Positions 9,841 through 22,189 of a stretch of 64,000 nucleotides of DNA are shown here, in pieces. Positions within the stretch are counted from its first letter, which is position 1, and each line of letters opens with the position of its first letter. The translations under genes were made by a program, and so were the position numbers. Origin of the DNA: Rachicladosporium sp. CCFEE 5018 (lineage: Eukaryota > Ascomycota > Dothideomycetes > Cladosporiales > Cladosporiaceae); the NCBI GenBank assembly GCA_002077045.2, contig KZ111194.1, positions 32,109 through 96,108 on the forward strand, given 5' to 3'. Below the pieces are notes generated by a model. The model saw only the letters and a list, made by a program, of their open reading frames with translations. It ran no database searches and had not been told where the DNA came from.

Positions 9841-12252
9841 ATGTTCGAAGACATGGCGCTCGCTGCCGACAAGGAGAATGTCGCGCCCGCACCGGGTAGC
9901 GGCCCGGCACAACGTAGCTCATCGCCGCGCAAAGGCGGGAAGAAGCCTCGCAGCAAAAGCATCGGACCTGGAGGACTCGAGGACGAAGACAGCAGCGTGA
10001 AGCAGAAGGTCATGATGAATCGACGGAAGTCTGCATTCGTTCCAGCAGTCAAGGGCATTCTCCCCAGCCAGGCAGACGCAGATCGCAAAGCGGCGCGTCG
10101 CAAGTCCATGGCTAATAGACGCGTCTCGTTTGCACCGGAGGCGACATTACATACTTGGGATGTCATTGAGTACATGCGCGACCACACGACTTCGACCGAG
10201 TCTTCAGAATCGACGCGCCGGGCATCGAGCATCACGCGGCCAGCAGAAGCTAGCTCCTCGCCGAAATCGCCTGGTACGCACAATGGCAGTGGCGAGGAGC
10301 CCCCTTCAACGCCACCTGAGCAGGCATCGTCGCCTGAGAAGCTTCCACCATCACCTGCGCCTCAACGAGACTTACACCAGAAGAAGGTGCGTCGAGGCTC
10401 TGGTGTACCTCCGATGGACTTCAACAACCCCGAAGATCTGAGCTCGCCAAGCGTTCTAGAGGGCAGTAGTGATGTCTCCGATAGTGAAGGGGAGGGTGAC
10501 GGCGAGGATGATGATGACTTGGAGGATGCCACAGGCACTGCTATGAGCCTCGATATGGGTGGCGAAAGTACTTTGCTGTCCACTACGGAAAGCGAGGGCT
10601 CCAGCACATCGTCTAGTGCGAGATTGGAGCGGAATCTTCGCGCTGCGGCACAGCAAGCTGGTACGAGAGGTATTGAATATGATGAGGCATATGAAGAGGA
10701 AGGCGAGCAGTCTATGGAGATGGTGGGTGACGAGATCACGAATGCGTTCGAGCAATGGGAGCAGCAGGAGATCATACAGCCGCATAGGTCTGCCGCGCTG
10801 GATCAGGAGAATGTTAATCCCTTTTCTCCTGCATTCAAAGCTGTGGTGACAGCGCCACTCATCTCTCACCCTGAGACTATCATCGAGGAAGAAGAAGAGG
10901 AGATGAGCATGGACGTCACTCGCGCCGTGGGTGGCATCACAAGGTCTAAGACGCCTGTCGAAGTAAGCTCTCCGGCCGACGATGGGACGATGGAATTCAC
11001 TCGCGCTGTAGGCAAGGTGCACACTACGACCACGCATGTCACCACGAGCTCGAAGAAGCGACGCCTTTCGACCACTGATGCAGGATCGCCTGATGTAACG
11101 ACCATCACCTCGCGATCCAAGCGACGACGTTCCTCAATTGCGAGGTTGTCCCTAGGCGACGAGACGATGGACCTCACGATCGCTATGGGCGGTATTGAGG
11201 ATACTGGACCTCCTGCGCGAGCAGAGCGAAGGCGCAGCGTCGCTAGGCGACGATCATCAGGCGTTGCATCCGAGCAGGGCGAAATGACTATGGACTTTAC
11301 GCGACCGATGGGAGGTCTGCAAGCCTCGAAGCGTCAGTCTACTGATAGCTTCGACGAGAACGAAGAGCTGACCATGGAGTTGACCACGGTGTTGGGTGGC
11401 ATCAAGGCTGCTCAACGACAAGCTGATGCGACACCATCCACGCCGCTAGACGAGGAGCCGCCCATGGAGCTGACTGCAGCTGTGAATACGACACCAAAAG
11501 ATCAGGAGCGGTTTCGAGACGTGGAGGATACTGGACCAGTGAAGCTGCTTACACCGATCTTGGAAAAGCAAGCGAAGGGCGACAGACTATCGGCAAAAGC
11601 CAGGAGGGCTTCCTTCAGTTCAGAGGAGCCACCCAAGGAGCCAAAGACCGAAGAGAAGCTGCAGATGCGAGGTTTCTCGCCCTTCAAGCTTGGTCGTATG
11701 AGCCAGTACAAGAGCTCGCCTCTCAAGCAGGAAGTCTCGTATTCTGATATGCCGGCGCAATCGCAGCAGGTGCTCGCGGGCGAGTCAACGCCAGTGCCTG
11801 CAGTTGTCCGCCAAGCTGTCAGCAGTCCAGGAAGCGGGCTTAGGAATCAGGCGAATGCTCAGCTTGAGGCCGAAGCACAACTGTCGGAGGAGTTGCCACG
11901 CTTGCGGAGTAGTCCGCTGAAGGCCAGATCTTCACCTCGAAGGAGTTCAACGCCAGCGCAAAGTCCTTCTCCACGTAAAGGAACCACTCCAAAGACCGCA
12001 TCGCCTGCGAAGGTAACGCCACAGAAAGTCACCACTCCAAAGCCGGCTACTCCCAGCCCTGTCGCCAACAGGCATTCCTCGCCCGCTGTTCGCACTCCGT
12101 TGCGTAGCGCTACGCCGCGCACGACTACGCCTCAGCGTGCAAGCACTCCCGGGCAGACCGCTGCTAGGGCCAGTCCGCTGGAGTCTCGCAAGATGCTCGA
12201 CTCGATCAAGCTAATGTCAACGCCACGCAAGGAGACACTCAAGTCGATGACT
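9841..12252 (+). CDS. SPC7: Kinetochore scaffold Spc7/KNL1, copy A (3' truncated by gap)
   Basis: The gene starts at ATG 9841 (a second in-frame ATG at 9853 is also possible) and is cut by the N gap after residue 804. A PP1-docking RVSF motif lies at residues 94-97, with KGIL at 71-74 upstream. Six MELT-like repeats follow between about 355 and 545, in forms such as MDVTRAVGG, MEFTRAVG, MDLTIAMGG, MDFTRPMGG, MELTTVLGG and MELTAAV. Phosphorylated MELT repeats recruit Bub3-Bub1 in the spindle checkpoint; this is known for the KNL1 family. The rest is SP/TP-rich. The frame happens to stay open through the Ns into the next kelch gene, which is an artefact. Copy B shows the missing C-terminus. Confidence 0.9.
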
Positions 12253-12352
12253 NNNNNNNNNNNNNNNNNNNNNNNNNNNNNNNNNNNNNNNNNNNNNNNN
12301 NNNNNNNNNNNNNNNNNNNNNNNNNNNNNNNNNNNNNNNNNNNNNNNNNNNN
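12253..12352. other. Assembly gap (100 N)
   Basis: Exactly 100 Ns, the usual placeholder for a gap of unknown length. It joins the middle of one Spc7 copy to the middle of a kelch/BTB gene, so at least the rest of Spc7 and the 5' end of the kelch gene are missing. Confidence 0.98.
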
Positions 12353-15300
12353 TCCCTCTAGGCGTCCCAGTGTACACGCTCGACCGTGATCACCCCTACA
12401 TAGTGAGCTACAAAGCTGCAGAGTCAGTGCGATCGCCGAGGCAGCAAGGAGACCGCCAGATCTCGCCGCATGAACAGCGCCTTGCTAGGAGGTCGACTTC
12501 GTCCGCGAAAAAGCGAAGCATCCTTGCAGCCTCAATCGCAGTAGCTGGATCTACGAATCTTGCTGGTACTGACGTTGAGCGACTCGTGTCTGCAATCGAA
12601 CGCACTCACACCCCTCCTGTCGAAGCTTTCGAGCTATCGGAGACTTCACCTCGAGGGAAGAGCACCACTCGACCAAAGCACATACCTATTGTGATCCCTG
12701 ACTACGAGTCATTTGGACGTCAAAGTCCAGTGAACGACTCCCGCAACGGCTCATTCTCGACATTCTACACCTCCAGCAGTCAGACGAGCCTACCAGTGCC
12801 AGCACTAGACCCGACCTCAAGAAGCAATACACCCGGATCAGTTGGTGACCACCCGAGATATGTTGAAATAAAAATCCCAGAGTGGGCACAGCCGGTAATC
12901 AGGCGACCAAGCGGTCCACCAAGGATTGACTTGACAAAGTCAACCTTCGTTGATCCCTTCGCTGATCTTGCAGACCTGTCATCACCCGATATGTCACGTC
13001 CAACGCCAGAGTCCAGTAGGACACACACGATGGACTCGGATGCCCCATCGCCGACTGGGCTGTACATCAACCCTACGGACAGCAACAATGGTTACCTCAA
13101 CAGCGCCAACAGTAGTCAGTCGTCACTCATTGGCATGAGAGCGGAGTACGAGTCAGCATCTGAAGCTGAAGCAGAACCTACACCAGAGGCTGAGGCACGG
13201 CAGCCAAGTCATACGCCCTCACAATCTACTACTGGTCCATCACCACACACCAATCAGACACCGCCAGAAGCCACACCAGGAACTGCGAACTTGTCTGGCC
13301 TCGTTTGCAACGTACATCGAACTACTGGCAAAGAGCCACCGCCACTGGTGGGTGCTACTACCACGATCCTGGGCGACAAGCTGTATGTATTTGGAGGGCG
13401 AAAGCTGTCGCGAGCGCAGCCGCAATTGACCTCGAACTTGTATGAGCTGGATCTCATCCACAGACACTGGACGAAGCTTGCGACTCAAGGCGACATCCCG
13501 CCAGCAAGATACTTTCACAGCGTATGCGCCCTAGGCGACACGAAGCTGGTCTGCTATGGCGGCATGTCGCCCAATCCGAGCGGTGAAGTGATGGCTGATG
13601 GACAGTCAGACATCATTGTCATGTCAGATATACACATCTATGAGGCTTCCACGAGGACGTGGCAAAAGGTCGCAGCTGGCGAGTCTCCGCAAGGGCGGTA
13701 CGCACACTGCACAACAATCTTGCCTTCATCAGCTGTGTTCGGGTCCGCCACAGCGCCATTGTCAGCACTACATCACAATCCCGCAGGCACACAGCCCAAT
13801 CAAGGGACGTTGGGCGTGCAGCTGGATGGGACTGGAGGTGCTGAGATGGTTGTTGTTGGTGGCCAGGACAGCGCGAATCACTACATCGAGCAGATCAGCA
13901 TCTTCAACCTGCGAAGTCTGAAGTGGACGGGCACAACTGGCATGGGCCGCAGTTGCGGCGCATACCGAAGTGTCGTGGCTCCGTTGACCACGATGAGTGC
14001 GCAGCATATTGGCGCTGGTCCGCATGCTGGGAAGGACGACGACGAAGATGATGAGCCAACGACTGTTGGATCGGGCGCACCGATGCTCATCTACTCCAAT
14101 TACAACTTTCTCGATGTGAAGCTGGAGCTGCAAGTCAGACTTCCTGGCGGTGAGCTCACAGAGAAGCTCATGCAGTCAGATGTATCGCCACCTGGACTGC
14201 GCTTTCCGAACGGCGGTGTCATCGACAACCACTTCGTTGTGTCGGGAACCTTCCTGACTGCATCGAAGCAGGAGTACGCACTTTGGGCACTAGACCTCCG
14301 AACCCTGTCCTGGAGTCGAATAGACGCAAGCGGCAGCATATTCAGTCAAGGAAGCTGGAACAGAGGCATTCTGTGGAGTCGAAGAAACGCATTCGTGATT
14401 CTGGGCAATCGAAAGCGAAGCCTCGTGGACGACTACAACAATCGACGGATCAACTTCTCGAACATCTGCCTTGTGGAGCTCGAGTCATTCGGCCTGTCTG
14501 ACAATCCCAGAAGCGCTGAGCCGACCTCAGGATATGTCTCAGCAAGTGCATGTGCAGCGCCGGCTGCCAGTGAACTCTCACTCGGTGGGCGTCAGCTCAG
14601 TCCAGCAGCAGAGTCACTAGGTGTGATGTCGATGACGTGCCGCGAGCTCTGCGACGTGGACATACTGGCAAATGATGGCACACGAATACCGGTCAACTCA
14701 CGGCTGATATCGCGACGATGGGGATCTTACTTCACCAGCCTTCTGCGAGACTCACACCCGAGCACTCACGACACAGACACAGCCACGCTCCGGCCCAGTG
14801 CAGGCGGTCATCCTTCGCGCAACTCCAGCATGACGATCACGGCATCACTGGCGTCAGCAGCGACGACACTCACGAACAACAATATGTCCGAGATCCCCGA
14901 CGTGCGCTCTCTCCCTCCAGCCTCACGACCACGACTTCTCTACCTTCCCCACACAACACCTACAGTGCACGCCCTCCTCCACTACCTCTACACCGGCACG
15001 CTCCCCTCCCCACCCTCAAGTCTGGCGACGCCACAGATCTACTGCTCTCTTCTTCAACTAGCCCGCCCTTACAAAGTCGACGGTCTGCTCGAAGCCGTCG
15101 TCCAGCGCCTGCACGAATCGCTCGATGGCCGTAACGCAGCAGCGATCTTCAACGCAGCCGCCATGGCCGCAGGCGGAGGCGAGAACGTCGTGTTCGCATC
15201 TGCCAATGGCCGTGTGATGAACCGCGAAAGCGCATTCCCGCAGCGCAACGCAAGTCTGGCTAACAACAGCGTCGATCTCGGACACGGTATGAACGGTCTC

Positions 15301-15639
15301 ACTCGCTCAGCCGCAAGCCTGCGAATAGACACGGATATGGCCAATGGCCGGAATACACGCAACACTCTGCGGCCTGGCCAAGTCATGCCGCTGAACGAGG
15401 ACACAGACGATGAGTCTGTGCCTGGCAGTGCTGCGACAGAAGGCAGCATGAGTGAGAGTGAGAGCGCGTTGAGCACCAGGAGTCTGAGAGGCGAGGGGAG
15501 CAGGGAGATGTGGAATGGCGCTTTAAGTGCTGTTGTTGGGTTGCAGAAGCGAGGCTTGAGAGGATTGATGGAAGGGAGACGGATGAGAGAGCGAGGAAGA
15601 GGGGAAATGGAGGGGAGGGTAGGATTGGGGATCGCCTGA
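12353..15639 (+). CDS. Kelch-repeat/BTB protein, Ral2-like, copy B (5' partial)
   Basis: The frame is open from the gap edge to the TGA ending at 15639. It has the same architecture as copy A: disordered N-terminal part, kelch blades, BTB-like region and Arg/Gly/Glu-rich tail. It is identical to copy A over the first ~700 bp, then has scattered changes, then about one base in ten differs from about 14085 to the stop, mostly at third positions. One codon is gained near 15216 (RVMNRES against RVKRES). The 5' end is lost in the gap. It converges on KMT6 copy B with 173 bp between stops. Confidence 0.8.
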
Positions 15640-15812
15640 TTGAAAATCCAGCGGAGATGATGGTCATGATTGAGATGGCGAGAGGCATGGGTGCGTCCAC
15701 TGCGCTCGCTACGTCTCGGCTTAGGTATCTCGGAGGTACTCTGCCCACTTATAGAAGCAGTTCTGTGTCTCATACCGCGTCGCAGCTTCTAACAGTCTCA
15801 AACATCACATAC

Positions 15813-18800
15813 CTAGCGTGTGTATTTCTTTGGTCGTCCCCTTCTCTTCTTCACTGGCGTCTCGACTTCGACCGCACTCTGATCGCCTGCACTGGCCTCA
15901 CTTCCGCTGCCGCCTTGCGCCTCATCCTCTGAAGCATCAGGGTCAAAGTCCTCGTCATCCTTCGCGTCCGCTCCGGCTGCTGCATCCACGATCTTATCGT
16001 CGGAAGTGTAGTAAGCTGAAAGGCGGTGTCCGGGACTGGCTGGCGCATCTTCCATATCGTCGTCTTCTGCTGGTGTAGCAAGAGCGGGTGCGGTCATTAC
16101 GTTTGTGGACTGGGCTGGGATGTCCGCCTTGCGATCGGCACCAGCTCGTGCAGGTTTGCGCGGCTTAGGCATCGGTGTGGCAGTCTCAGACTTGGGCGCT
16201 TTGCCCTTCGGTCGACGTCCAGAGATCGCCTTTCGCACGATGACGTTGCCCGCGGCGTCCTCAGTGTCTTCGACGTCGTAGAAGTCACTGACCAGGTTCT
16301 TGTTCCTGACATGAGGTGCTGAAGCAGCAAGAGGATCTTTATTGCCAACCTTCTCCTCACCCTTGAGACTCTTCTCTGGGAACTGAGGACCATAGTCAAA
16401 GAACAGCTCCTCTCCGGGCTTGATGGGACGTTGGCCGTATAGAGCGATGCGGTGCACGGTGTTCACCAGCTTCACTCGTGGGTACACGTTCGCTGCAATC
16501 TTCGGGCGATGGTTCATGAAGCGCATCTCGTGGCCGTAGTAGGTAGCGTCGACTTCTTGTGTTTTGTTCAGGGAGAACAGGTAGGAGAGGAATTGGTGCT
16601 CGTACACGGCGCCACGACGCTCACCCTCGTTAGTGGTGATGACTTCGCCAACATACTCACCGATGAAATCGTCTGCTCGGATGGCCTCTCCAGCATAGAG
16701 ACCCATGCCATGCACGCCGCTGTCGCCTAAGAGGACAAGCTTCGCGTTAGCACGCTGTATGTCCGAATTGCGGCAGCTCCCATCAATCTTTGTCCCTTGC
16801 TTGTGTTCAGGTCTCAGCACGCTGCTGATTCCACATGAGCCACAGAGATCGGGATCGCACTCGCGCCCAAGCTGGAAGCAACTGCAGCGGGAGTCTTGAA
16901 AACAGACAAGGCCTTTAGCGATTGTATTGCAGGCACAGCCGTGATACTTGCGAGCGCAGTCGGAAGCACACCCGCAACTCTTCTCGCAGTGGACATGTTG
17001 TTGCGCACAAGTGCAGCGCGATGCCTCACAGGTCTTGCCGGGGTGATGGCATGGGTAAAATGGACTGCGCTCTTCCAACTTGGCAAAGGTGTTCGGATCC
17101 CAAGCTGTTTTCTTCTTCATAGGTGGGCGAACAGGCAGAGAGAGCTTCTTATCGCTATCAGGCGTTGGGAGGAACGACATTCGCTTCCGCCGATTGACCC
17201 TCTCGGGGTGCACCAGATCTTTAGCGACCGCTGGGTCCTCCTCCATACCAGGTTCAGCATCGTCAGTCTCTTCTTCCCGGTACTCTCCATGCATCGAACA
17301 GTTGAAGCGAAAGCACACCCGGCACGTCCTGTCCAGGATCGGCAGCGGCTGTCGTACGTGCGCTTCAAAGGCTTCCGACACGACTCTGCTTCGCCTGGCC
17401 AGATGCCACAGTGGAATTTTGAACGAGCTTTGGAAGCAATCACAGAGCAGAGCCGCCTTGCCGAGAAATTCCGGCTTCGACTTTGAGGAGACGTATGAAA
17501 GCACGTACACCCACTTGTCTCCGTCCCCAGTCGTCGACGGAAAGTCTTCAGACCTGAATGTCGCAGCTTTGCTCACTGCTCGTTTCATGCTGTCGTGCAG
17601 GCCCGCGATACTGATCCCATTGCGGTCCAGCAGGAAGTGAAGTACATCACTCCAAGTGATGCCTAGGTCCTCAAGAGCGCTGTTTGCATATTCTTCTGCT
17701 CGCTGAGCTTGCAACAGTCTCCGCAGTTTCCTCTCCCGGTCTGCAGTATCCACGTGGTAGAGCTGCCCAAAGGTATCCTCTTTGACATATTCATCCCCGA
17801 AGTACGGCCAGACATTCATGTGGAGGACATTGGGCGCCAGTAGGTTATCCTTCAGGCTAACATAGTGAGTGTAGCCTGGCACATCCACAACCTCGCTGGT
17901 GTCGCAGATCGTCGGCTTCACCAGGTAGTGTGACTTGACGCTTGCTTTGCCGATACTGGTCTCCACATTCACCCTGACACTATCCGCAGGCGTCTTCGCG
18001 TTCGCACTGACAGCAATCAACGGCATCGCCGGCAGTCTGGCGAAGATCGAGCTTGCAACGGCATTATCCCCCTGTAAAAAATCTGTTGCAGAGCATGATG
18101 CGCTCGAGCGAGCCCGCTTTAGCATCGCCTTTGTTGTATAGCCTGTATCCGCACGCATCTCGGCAGCATACTTCTCCAGTGTCTGCTCCACCTGCTGAAG
18201 GGGCGTGAGCTGTATCGTCACAGGCCGTCCCGTAATAGGCACCGGCGTGGACGTTGATGTTGCAGTCTCGATAGGCGCGGCAGTCGTAATGCTTGGCGCA
18301 GGTGTTGCATTCGATTCGCTGGATGCGTCAGGTATAGGCGACATTACATGGAGCAATCCATTAGTATCTGGCACTGAGTTGAGCGGATCCCGCTTCGTAC
18401 GGCTCGGGGACGGTGCAAGGGCAGACGTAGTGGCGGTCTCATGATCTTGCAAAGCATCTATATCAGGCACTGCGTGGATCGAGCTAGAAGCTTTCGCCTT
18501 TGGCGGTCCCATCAATGCGCTGAAGTTGGCTTTGAGAGTGCCTAAGAAACCTATTTTGGCGCTCTCTTGCTTGTCGCCGTGACCCTTGTTAGTCTGAACT
18601 TCTGGCTGAGCTGCCTCTGGCTTCGCTCCTTGCAGGTAATCTGGCCCAGGTACGGCTTCATTAGTGGAAGGAGATTTTTGTAGAAGAATCGTGGGCGCTG
18701 AGACTTTCGGGTGCTTCCTTGGAGATGAACGCAGTTGCAAAGACTCATCGGAAGGCCTCTTCTCCCCTGGCGAAGGCGTGTTGGTCTTCAATGCACGAGT

Positions 18801-19742
18801 TGGAGTCGATGTAACAGCCTTCGGATGTGCCACACATGTACGTCTCGGCTTCGTTGCAACGGGAGACGATGCAGCCGGTGCGCTCGACGCATCAGGCGAC
18901 TCCGTAATCTTACGTGCGCTGTCTCTGTTTGTGATCGACTGCGGATTCGGCACTTTAGTCGTACGCTGCAGACTACCATTGGTGTTGCCCCTCACAATGG
19001 GCATCTGGCCTGCAAGTGCCTGCCTTACTCTCCTCGACTTCTCAATCTCAGCCTGAGCTCTCTGATTCGCAATGTCTCTAGCAGTCCTGAATCCGGTTGA
19101 GGGCCTTGCATCCTTGCTCGTGAATGCTTTGGGGATTTCCTCGCTGCTGGGATCTCGTGCAATGCTCATAGCTTTCCTTGGAGTCTCTGTCGAGAACTTG
19201 GCGTCCGAACCTGCGCGACGTGCCCTCTTACTCGGTGGCGAAGACATTCGATCTTTCGCTTCATCGTCTCGAGCCCGCTTCCGGGTACTCTGATTGTTCG
19301 ACAGGATTGGAGCTGTTGGTGCGAATGCAGGGCGGGGCACTCTAGCGAGGTTCTTCTTAGTAGGCGCATCGTCATCAGATATGATGCAAGACTCGTTCGC
19401 GTTTGCTGTACGCACGTCATTCGATGGCCGAGCCGTCGCGGAGCGCTTGGCCTGAGATCCATCGATATCACTCTTGGCCTGTCGCTTGCTGGAATCGATT
19501 TGATGAGGTTTCCCAAGAACATTTCGCTTCCGCGCTGATTGCGATGTTTCCTCGGCGTCGCCAGTGAGGTCAATGACTTGCGCGGGCTTGTCAGAGCTCG
19601 CTTGCTTCGATTGACTGGCACGCCCAGGCTTACTAGGCGCCCGTGTCACGGATACCTTCTTCGCAGGGACGCTGCTGATTTTTTCGTCTTCTTCACTGTC
19701 CATGCACAGGTCGATTCGAACGATCGAGTTTTCGCTGGCCAT
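15813..19742 (-). CDS. KMT6: E(z)-class histone H3 lysine-27 methyltransferase, copy B
   Basis: An uninterrupted 1309-residue frame runs from ATG at 19742 to TAG at 15815-15813. It has the same order of disordered N-terminus, CXC cysteines, SET domain ending GEELFFDYG, and terminal AT-hook-like RRGRPKK. Copy B differs from copy A by scattered substitutions over the first ~1150 residues, for example GHEMRF against GNEMRF and RPKIAAN against RPKNAAN inside SET. It differs heavily in the linker between SET and the AT-hook. The NHR variant of the NHS motif is shared. PRC2 subunits EED and SUZ12 are not in the window. Confidence 0.9.
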   Translation of the reverse strand: MASENSIVRIDLCMDSEEDEKISSVPAKKVSVTRAPSKPGRASQSKQASSDKPAQVIDLTGDAEETSQSARKRNVLGKPHQIDSSKRQAKSDIDGSQAKRSATARPSNDVRTANANESCIISDDDAPTKKNLARVPRPAFAPTAPILSNNQSTRKRARDDEAKDRMSSPPSKRARRAGSDAKFSTETPRKAMSIARDPSSEEIPKAFTSKDARPSTGFRTARDIANQRAQAEIEKSRRVRQALAGQMPIVRGNTNGSLQRTTKVPNPQSITNRDSARKITESPDASSAPAASSPVATKPRRTCVAHPKAVTSTPTRALKTNTPSPGEKRPSDESLQLRSSPRKHPKVSAPTILLQKSPSTNEAVPGPDYLQGAKPEAAQPEVQTNKGHGDKQESAKIGFLGTLKANFSALMGPPKAKASSSIHAVPDIDALQDHETATTSALAPSPSRTKRDPLNSVPDTNGLLHVMSPIPDASSESNATPAPSITTAAPIETATSTSTPVPITGRPVTIQLTPLQQVEQTLEKYAAEMRADTGYTTKAMLKRARSSASCSATDFLQGDNAVASSIFARLPAMPLIAVSANAKTPADSVRVNVETSIGKASVKSHYLVKPTICDTSEVVDVPGYTHYVSLKDNLLAPNVLHMNVWPYFGDEYVKEDTFGQLYHVDTADRERKLRRLLQAQRAEEYANSALEDLGITWSDVLHFLLDRNGISIAGLHDSMKRAVSKAATFRSEDFPSTTGDGDKWVYVLSYVSSKSKPEFLGKAALLCDCFQSSFKIPLWHLARRSRVVSEAFEAHVRQPLPILDRTCRVCFRFNCSMHGEYREEETDDAEPGMEEDPAVAKDLVHPERVNRRKRMSFLPTPDSDKKLSLPVRPPMKKKTAWDPNTFAKLEERSPFYPCHHPGKTCEASRCTCAQQHVHCEKSCGCASDCARKYHGCACNTIAKGLVCFQDSRCSCFQLGRECDPDLCGSCGISSVLRPEHKQGTKIDGSCRNSDIQRANAKLVLLGDSGVHGMGLYAGEAIRADDFIGEYVGEVITTNEGERRGAVYEHQFLSYLFSLNKTQEVDATYYGHEMRFMNHRPKIAANVYPRVKLVNTVHRIALYGQRPIKPGEELFFDYGPQFPEKSLKGEEKVGNKDPLAASAPHVRNKNLVSDFYDVEDTEDAAGNVIVRKAISGRRPKGKAPKSETATPMPKPRKPARAGADRKADIPAQSTNVMTAPALATPAEDDDMEDAPASPGHRLSAYYTSDDKIVDAAAGADAKDDEDFDPDASEDEAQGGSGSEASAGDQSAVEVETPVKKRRGRPKKYTR

Positions 19743-21077
19743 TGCATCGCTCTAGTGAATGACAAAATCTCGGATCTTTCGTCTCGGTGGACTACGAGAT
19801 GTGAGTTGCAGATCTCAGCTCGTGTGTGTATAGCCAGTTTCAGGTTCTGCTATTTCCAGATTAAAGGCGTGAGTTTGTTGCGACGCAGTCCTCATAATCG
19901 CGTTTGACGGACGTGATAGATGAGGTGCACGCAAGGTGCTGCTTGAATCTTGAACATCTGGGAACGCCGCAGAGGCTCAATCTACGCGTCCGAAGCCGAG
20001 ACGCTTTCACTTGCAGGTTGATGAATATCGCTGTTAATGGTTGAGATGTTCGCAAATAGGCCACAACGCGCAATCAAAGTCGAAAGAGCACCCAGAGATC
20101 CGACATTCAGGTAAGATATATTTATGCATTGCAGTAGCGCGAACTAATCCCTGCTAGCGCAATCCGAGTGCTGCCTGCCTCCGATGCATGTACTTTCAGG
20201 AGCAGTACAGTACCAAAGAAGCACACCACGACCTTACGTTCATGACGCGAGTCTTGCAAGTCCTTCATAATGGCACCTCAAAAGCAACAGGTAAAGCTCA
20301 ACAAGCACGGCGCTGTCTGTGCGAGGACTTATTCATGCTTCGTCGAAGGCAGTAAACATCGCACCAGCAAGCCTTCGTTGAAGCATTGACAGCAATTCGT
20401 TTCGCTGACTCAATTCGCCTTCTGAATGGGAACTGAGTCAGCAGAGTGACTCGCTGTCGCCGACTTCTCAATCGATTGGCGGCATGCTGTGGCAACTTCC
20501 GTTGCCATTCTTGACTTGCAATGGCGAATGATGATACAACAAACGACTATTTGATCGACTGGTGCCACGACCGTGGATGCAAGCCCTGGCCCTGTTCTTG
20601 GGCCTACCTGGCCTGGAGTTCACCATCAGCTTAAGCATTTCAGTACGCGATGACCTTGAGGTTGACCTACGGCGCTGTGCTCGTAGGCCTATTCGAGGAA
20701 TTGAGCAATGTGTCGAGTATGCTGCCCACATGGTCAATCCGTTTATATGCGCCCTCGGCAGTATAATAACGACACGTCGAATGAGTTGATACTCGCACTT
20801 TTTTGATCAATCGTCACAGAACGGTTCGCAGCGACAGAAAACTTCGAGTGTTGTATTGGAAGTCTGGACAGCCCACACTTAGACTTCCAAGATGAACCGC
20901 AAGAGGTGCTTTGAGTGTTTGATATTTTCTCGTTGCTACTCTACAGCGCCGATGTGCAGCAGAGCAAATCCGAGCTTAACCTCGGCGTCGCCTTTCAGTG
21001 ATCGACGTGTCCCGGTCTCACAGACTCATGCAGCGTACGATCCCAAGCAGACACTTCATACCCTTTCGCTTGATCAT
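19743..21077. other. Intergenic region between KMT6 and RPS11 (copy B)
   Basis: Counterpart of 7392-8728, with no credible gene. It keeps the TGACTCA dyad. Confidence 0.5.
20404..20442. promoter_or_regulatory. Inverted pair of AP-1/Gcn4-type sites (copy B)
   Basis: GCTGACTCA at 20404-20412 and TGAGTCAGC at 20434-20442 repeat the copy A dyad exactly. The spacer and flanking bases carry substitutions, so both arms are preserved while neighbours change. Confidence 0.45.
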
Positions 21078-21719
21078 CTAGAATTTGTTGAACTGCTTGA
21101 CCTGCTTGCCAGTACGAGGAAGTACGCGCAGAACGTTGAAGCGGACCTGAACACCGTTAGATCCCCTGACCAACGTATCTCTTCTGGCTTATACGTACAG
21201 TCTTGCTCAAAGGCCGGCACTGGCCCACGGTCACCTGGTCACCCTCCTCCACACGGAAAGCTGGCGAGACGTGTGCGGAGAGGTTCTTGTGGCGACGCTC
21301 GTAACGGGCGTATTTGGGGATGAAGTGGAGGTACTCGCGGCGGATGACCAGCGTGCGGTGCATTTTCGTCGACACGACGGTGCCTGTGAGGATACGGCCG
21401 CGGATGGAGACGAGGCCGGTGAAGGGGCACTTCTTGTCTGTAGGCGATGTGTAAGTCCATGATCTTGCTCGTGTGCCTGCCTTTCCTGTGCGCTCTTCTT
21501 CCCGCCATCATACAGCTTCCTCCTCACAATGCCTCACTCACCGATATATGTGCCGTTGATCGCAGTCGCCGGTGTCCTGAAGCCTAGCCCGACATCCTTG
21601 AACCACCGTTTGCCTCCCTTTCCAGCCCTGTTGATACCTCCGGTGCGCTTCGAGTTGAGGAAGACGTGAGGCTGCTTTTGGAACGCGCGCTCGCTCTGGA
21701 CGGTCAATTCGGTCGCCAT
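21078..21719 (-). CDS. RPS11: 40S ribosomal protein uS17 (S11), copy B, three exons
   Basis: Exons are 21719-21542, 21437-21199 and 21146-21078, again 161 residues, with the same splice sites and phases as copy A. Changes in the exons are few and largely silent (for example AACAAATTCTAG at the end). Intron 1 is the same length as in copy A (104 nt) but differs at roughly a third of its positions. It is divergent from Spc7 copy B. Confidence 0.95.
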
Positions 21720-22189
21720 GATTGCTGTGATGTGCTGCAATCGGTGGTAGGCGACGTGGTCGTGAGTATTGGCGTTCGAGGTGCGGGTGATGTTTCGATC
21801 TTTGGTCCCCGCGTGCATACGCAAAAGTTCGTGTGCGAGCGCCAAGATGGCTGAATCTCGGCAGAACCCGGCGCTCTCGAACACAACCGTGACAGAAGAC
21901 ATGAACCTCTGGAGTGCTACACATCTGCTCTCAGCGTTATGAACACAGTGTGCATCTTGTCACAATGCACTGTATACTGCCATTATCATTCTGGACAGTG
22001 TGCTGAGAGATAGATTTTGTCTGGACATCTGTGTAGCGAGAACAACTCCGCGCCTGCCACTTCTGAGATCATACCACGCATTCTGTCACTCACGCTTGTG
22101 TTTACATCTCAGCTAAACACTGGCAACCACTTCAAGCGTGAAGACCAGCTGCATTCATTATCTCCTGCTTCGGCCATACCCTCGCGCAG
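21720..22189. promoter_or_regulatory. Shared divergent promoter region RPS11 / Spc7 (copy B)
   Basis: Counterpart of 9371-9840, same length and only lightly diverged. No specific element was recognised. Confidence 0.5.

Larger units (their letters stand above)
1..12252 (+). repeat. Large direct repeat, copy A (four-gene block)
   Basis: This 12.25-kb block recurs in the same orientation at 12353-24601 with nearly constant offset (12352 at the left edge, 12351 across KMT6, 12349 from RPS11 onward). It contains kelch/BTB, KMT6, RPS11 and the first part of Spc7. Its left edge is the first base of the window. Its right edge is the 100-N gap, where Spc7 breaks off in mid-gene. The two copies are identical over the first ~700 bp, differ by about 1-2% over most of the rest, and differ strongly at about 1732-3900. 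Whether this is a true tandem duplication or two alleles/homeologs placed in series cannot be settled from sequence alone. Confidence 0.95.

Noticed and set aside
9841..15639. Single 1932-residue Spc7-kelch protein
   Set aside because: It runs through 100 Ns; the complete Spc7 at 22190-26290 and the separate kelch gene at the window start show that it is an artefact.
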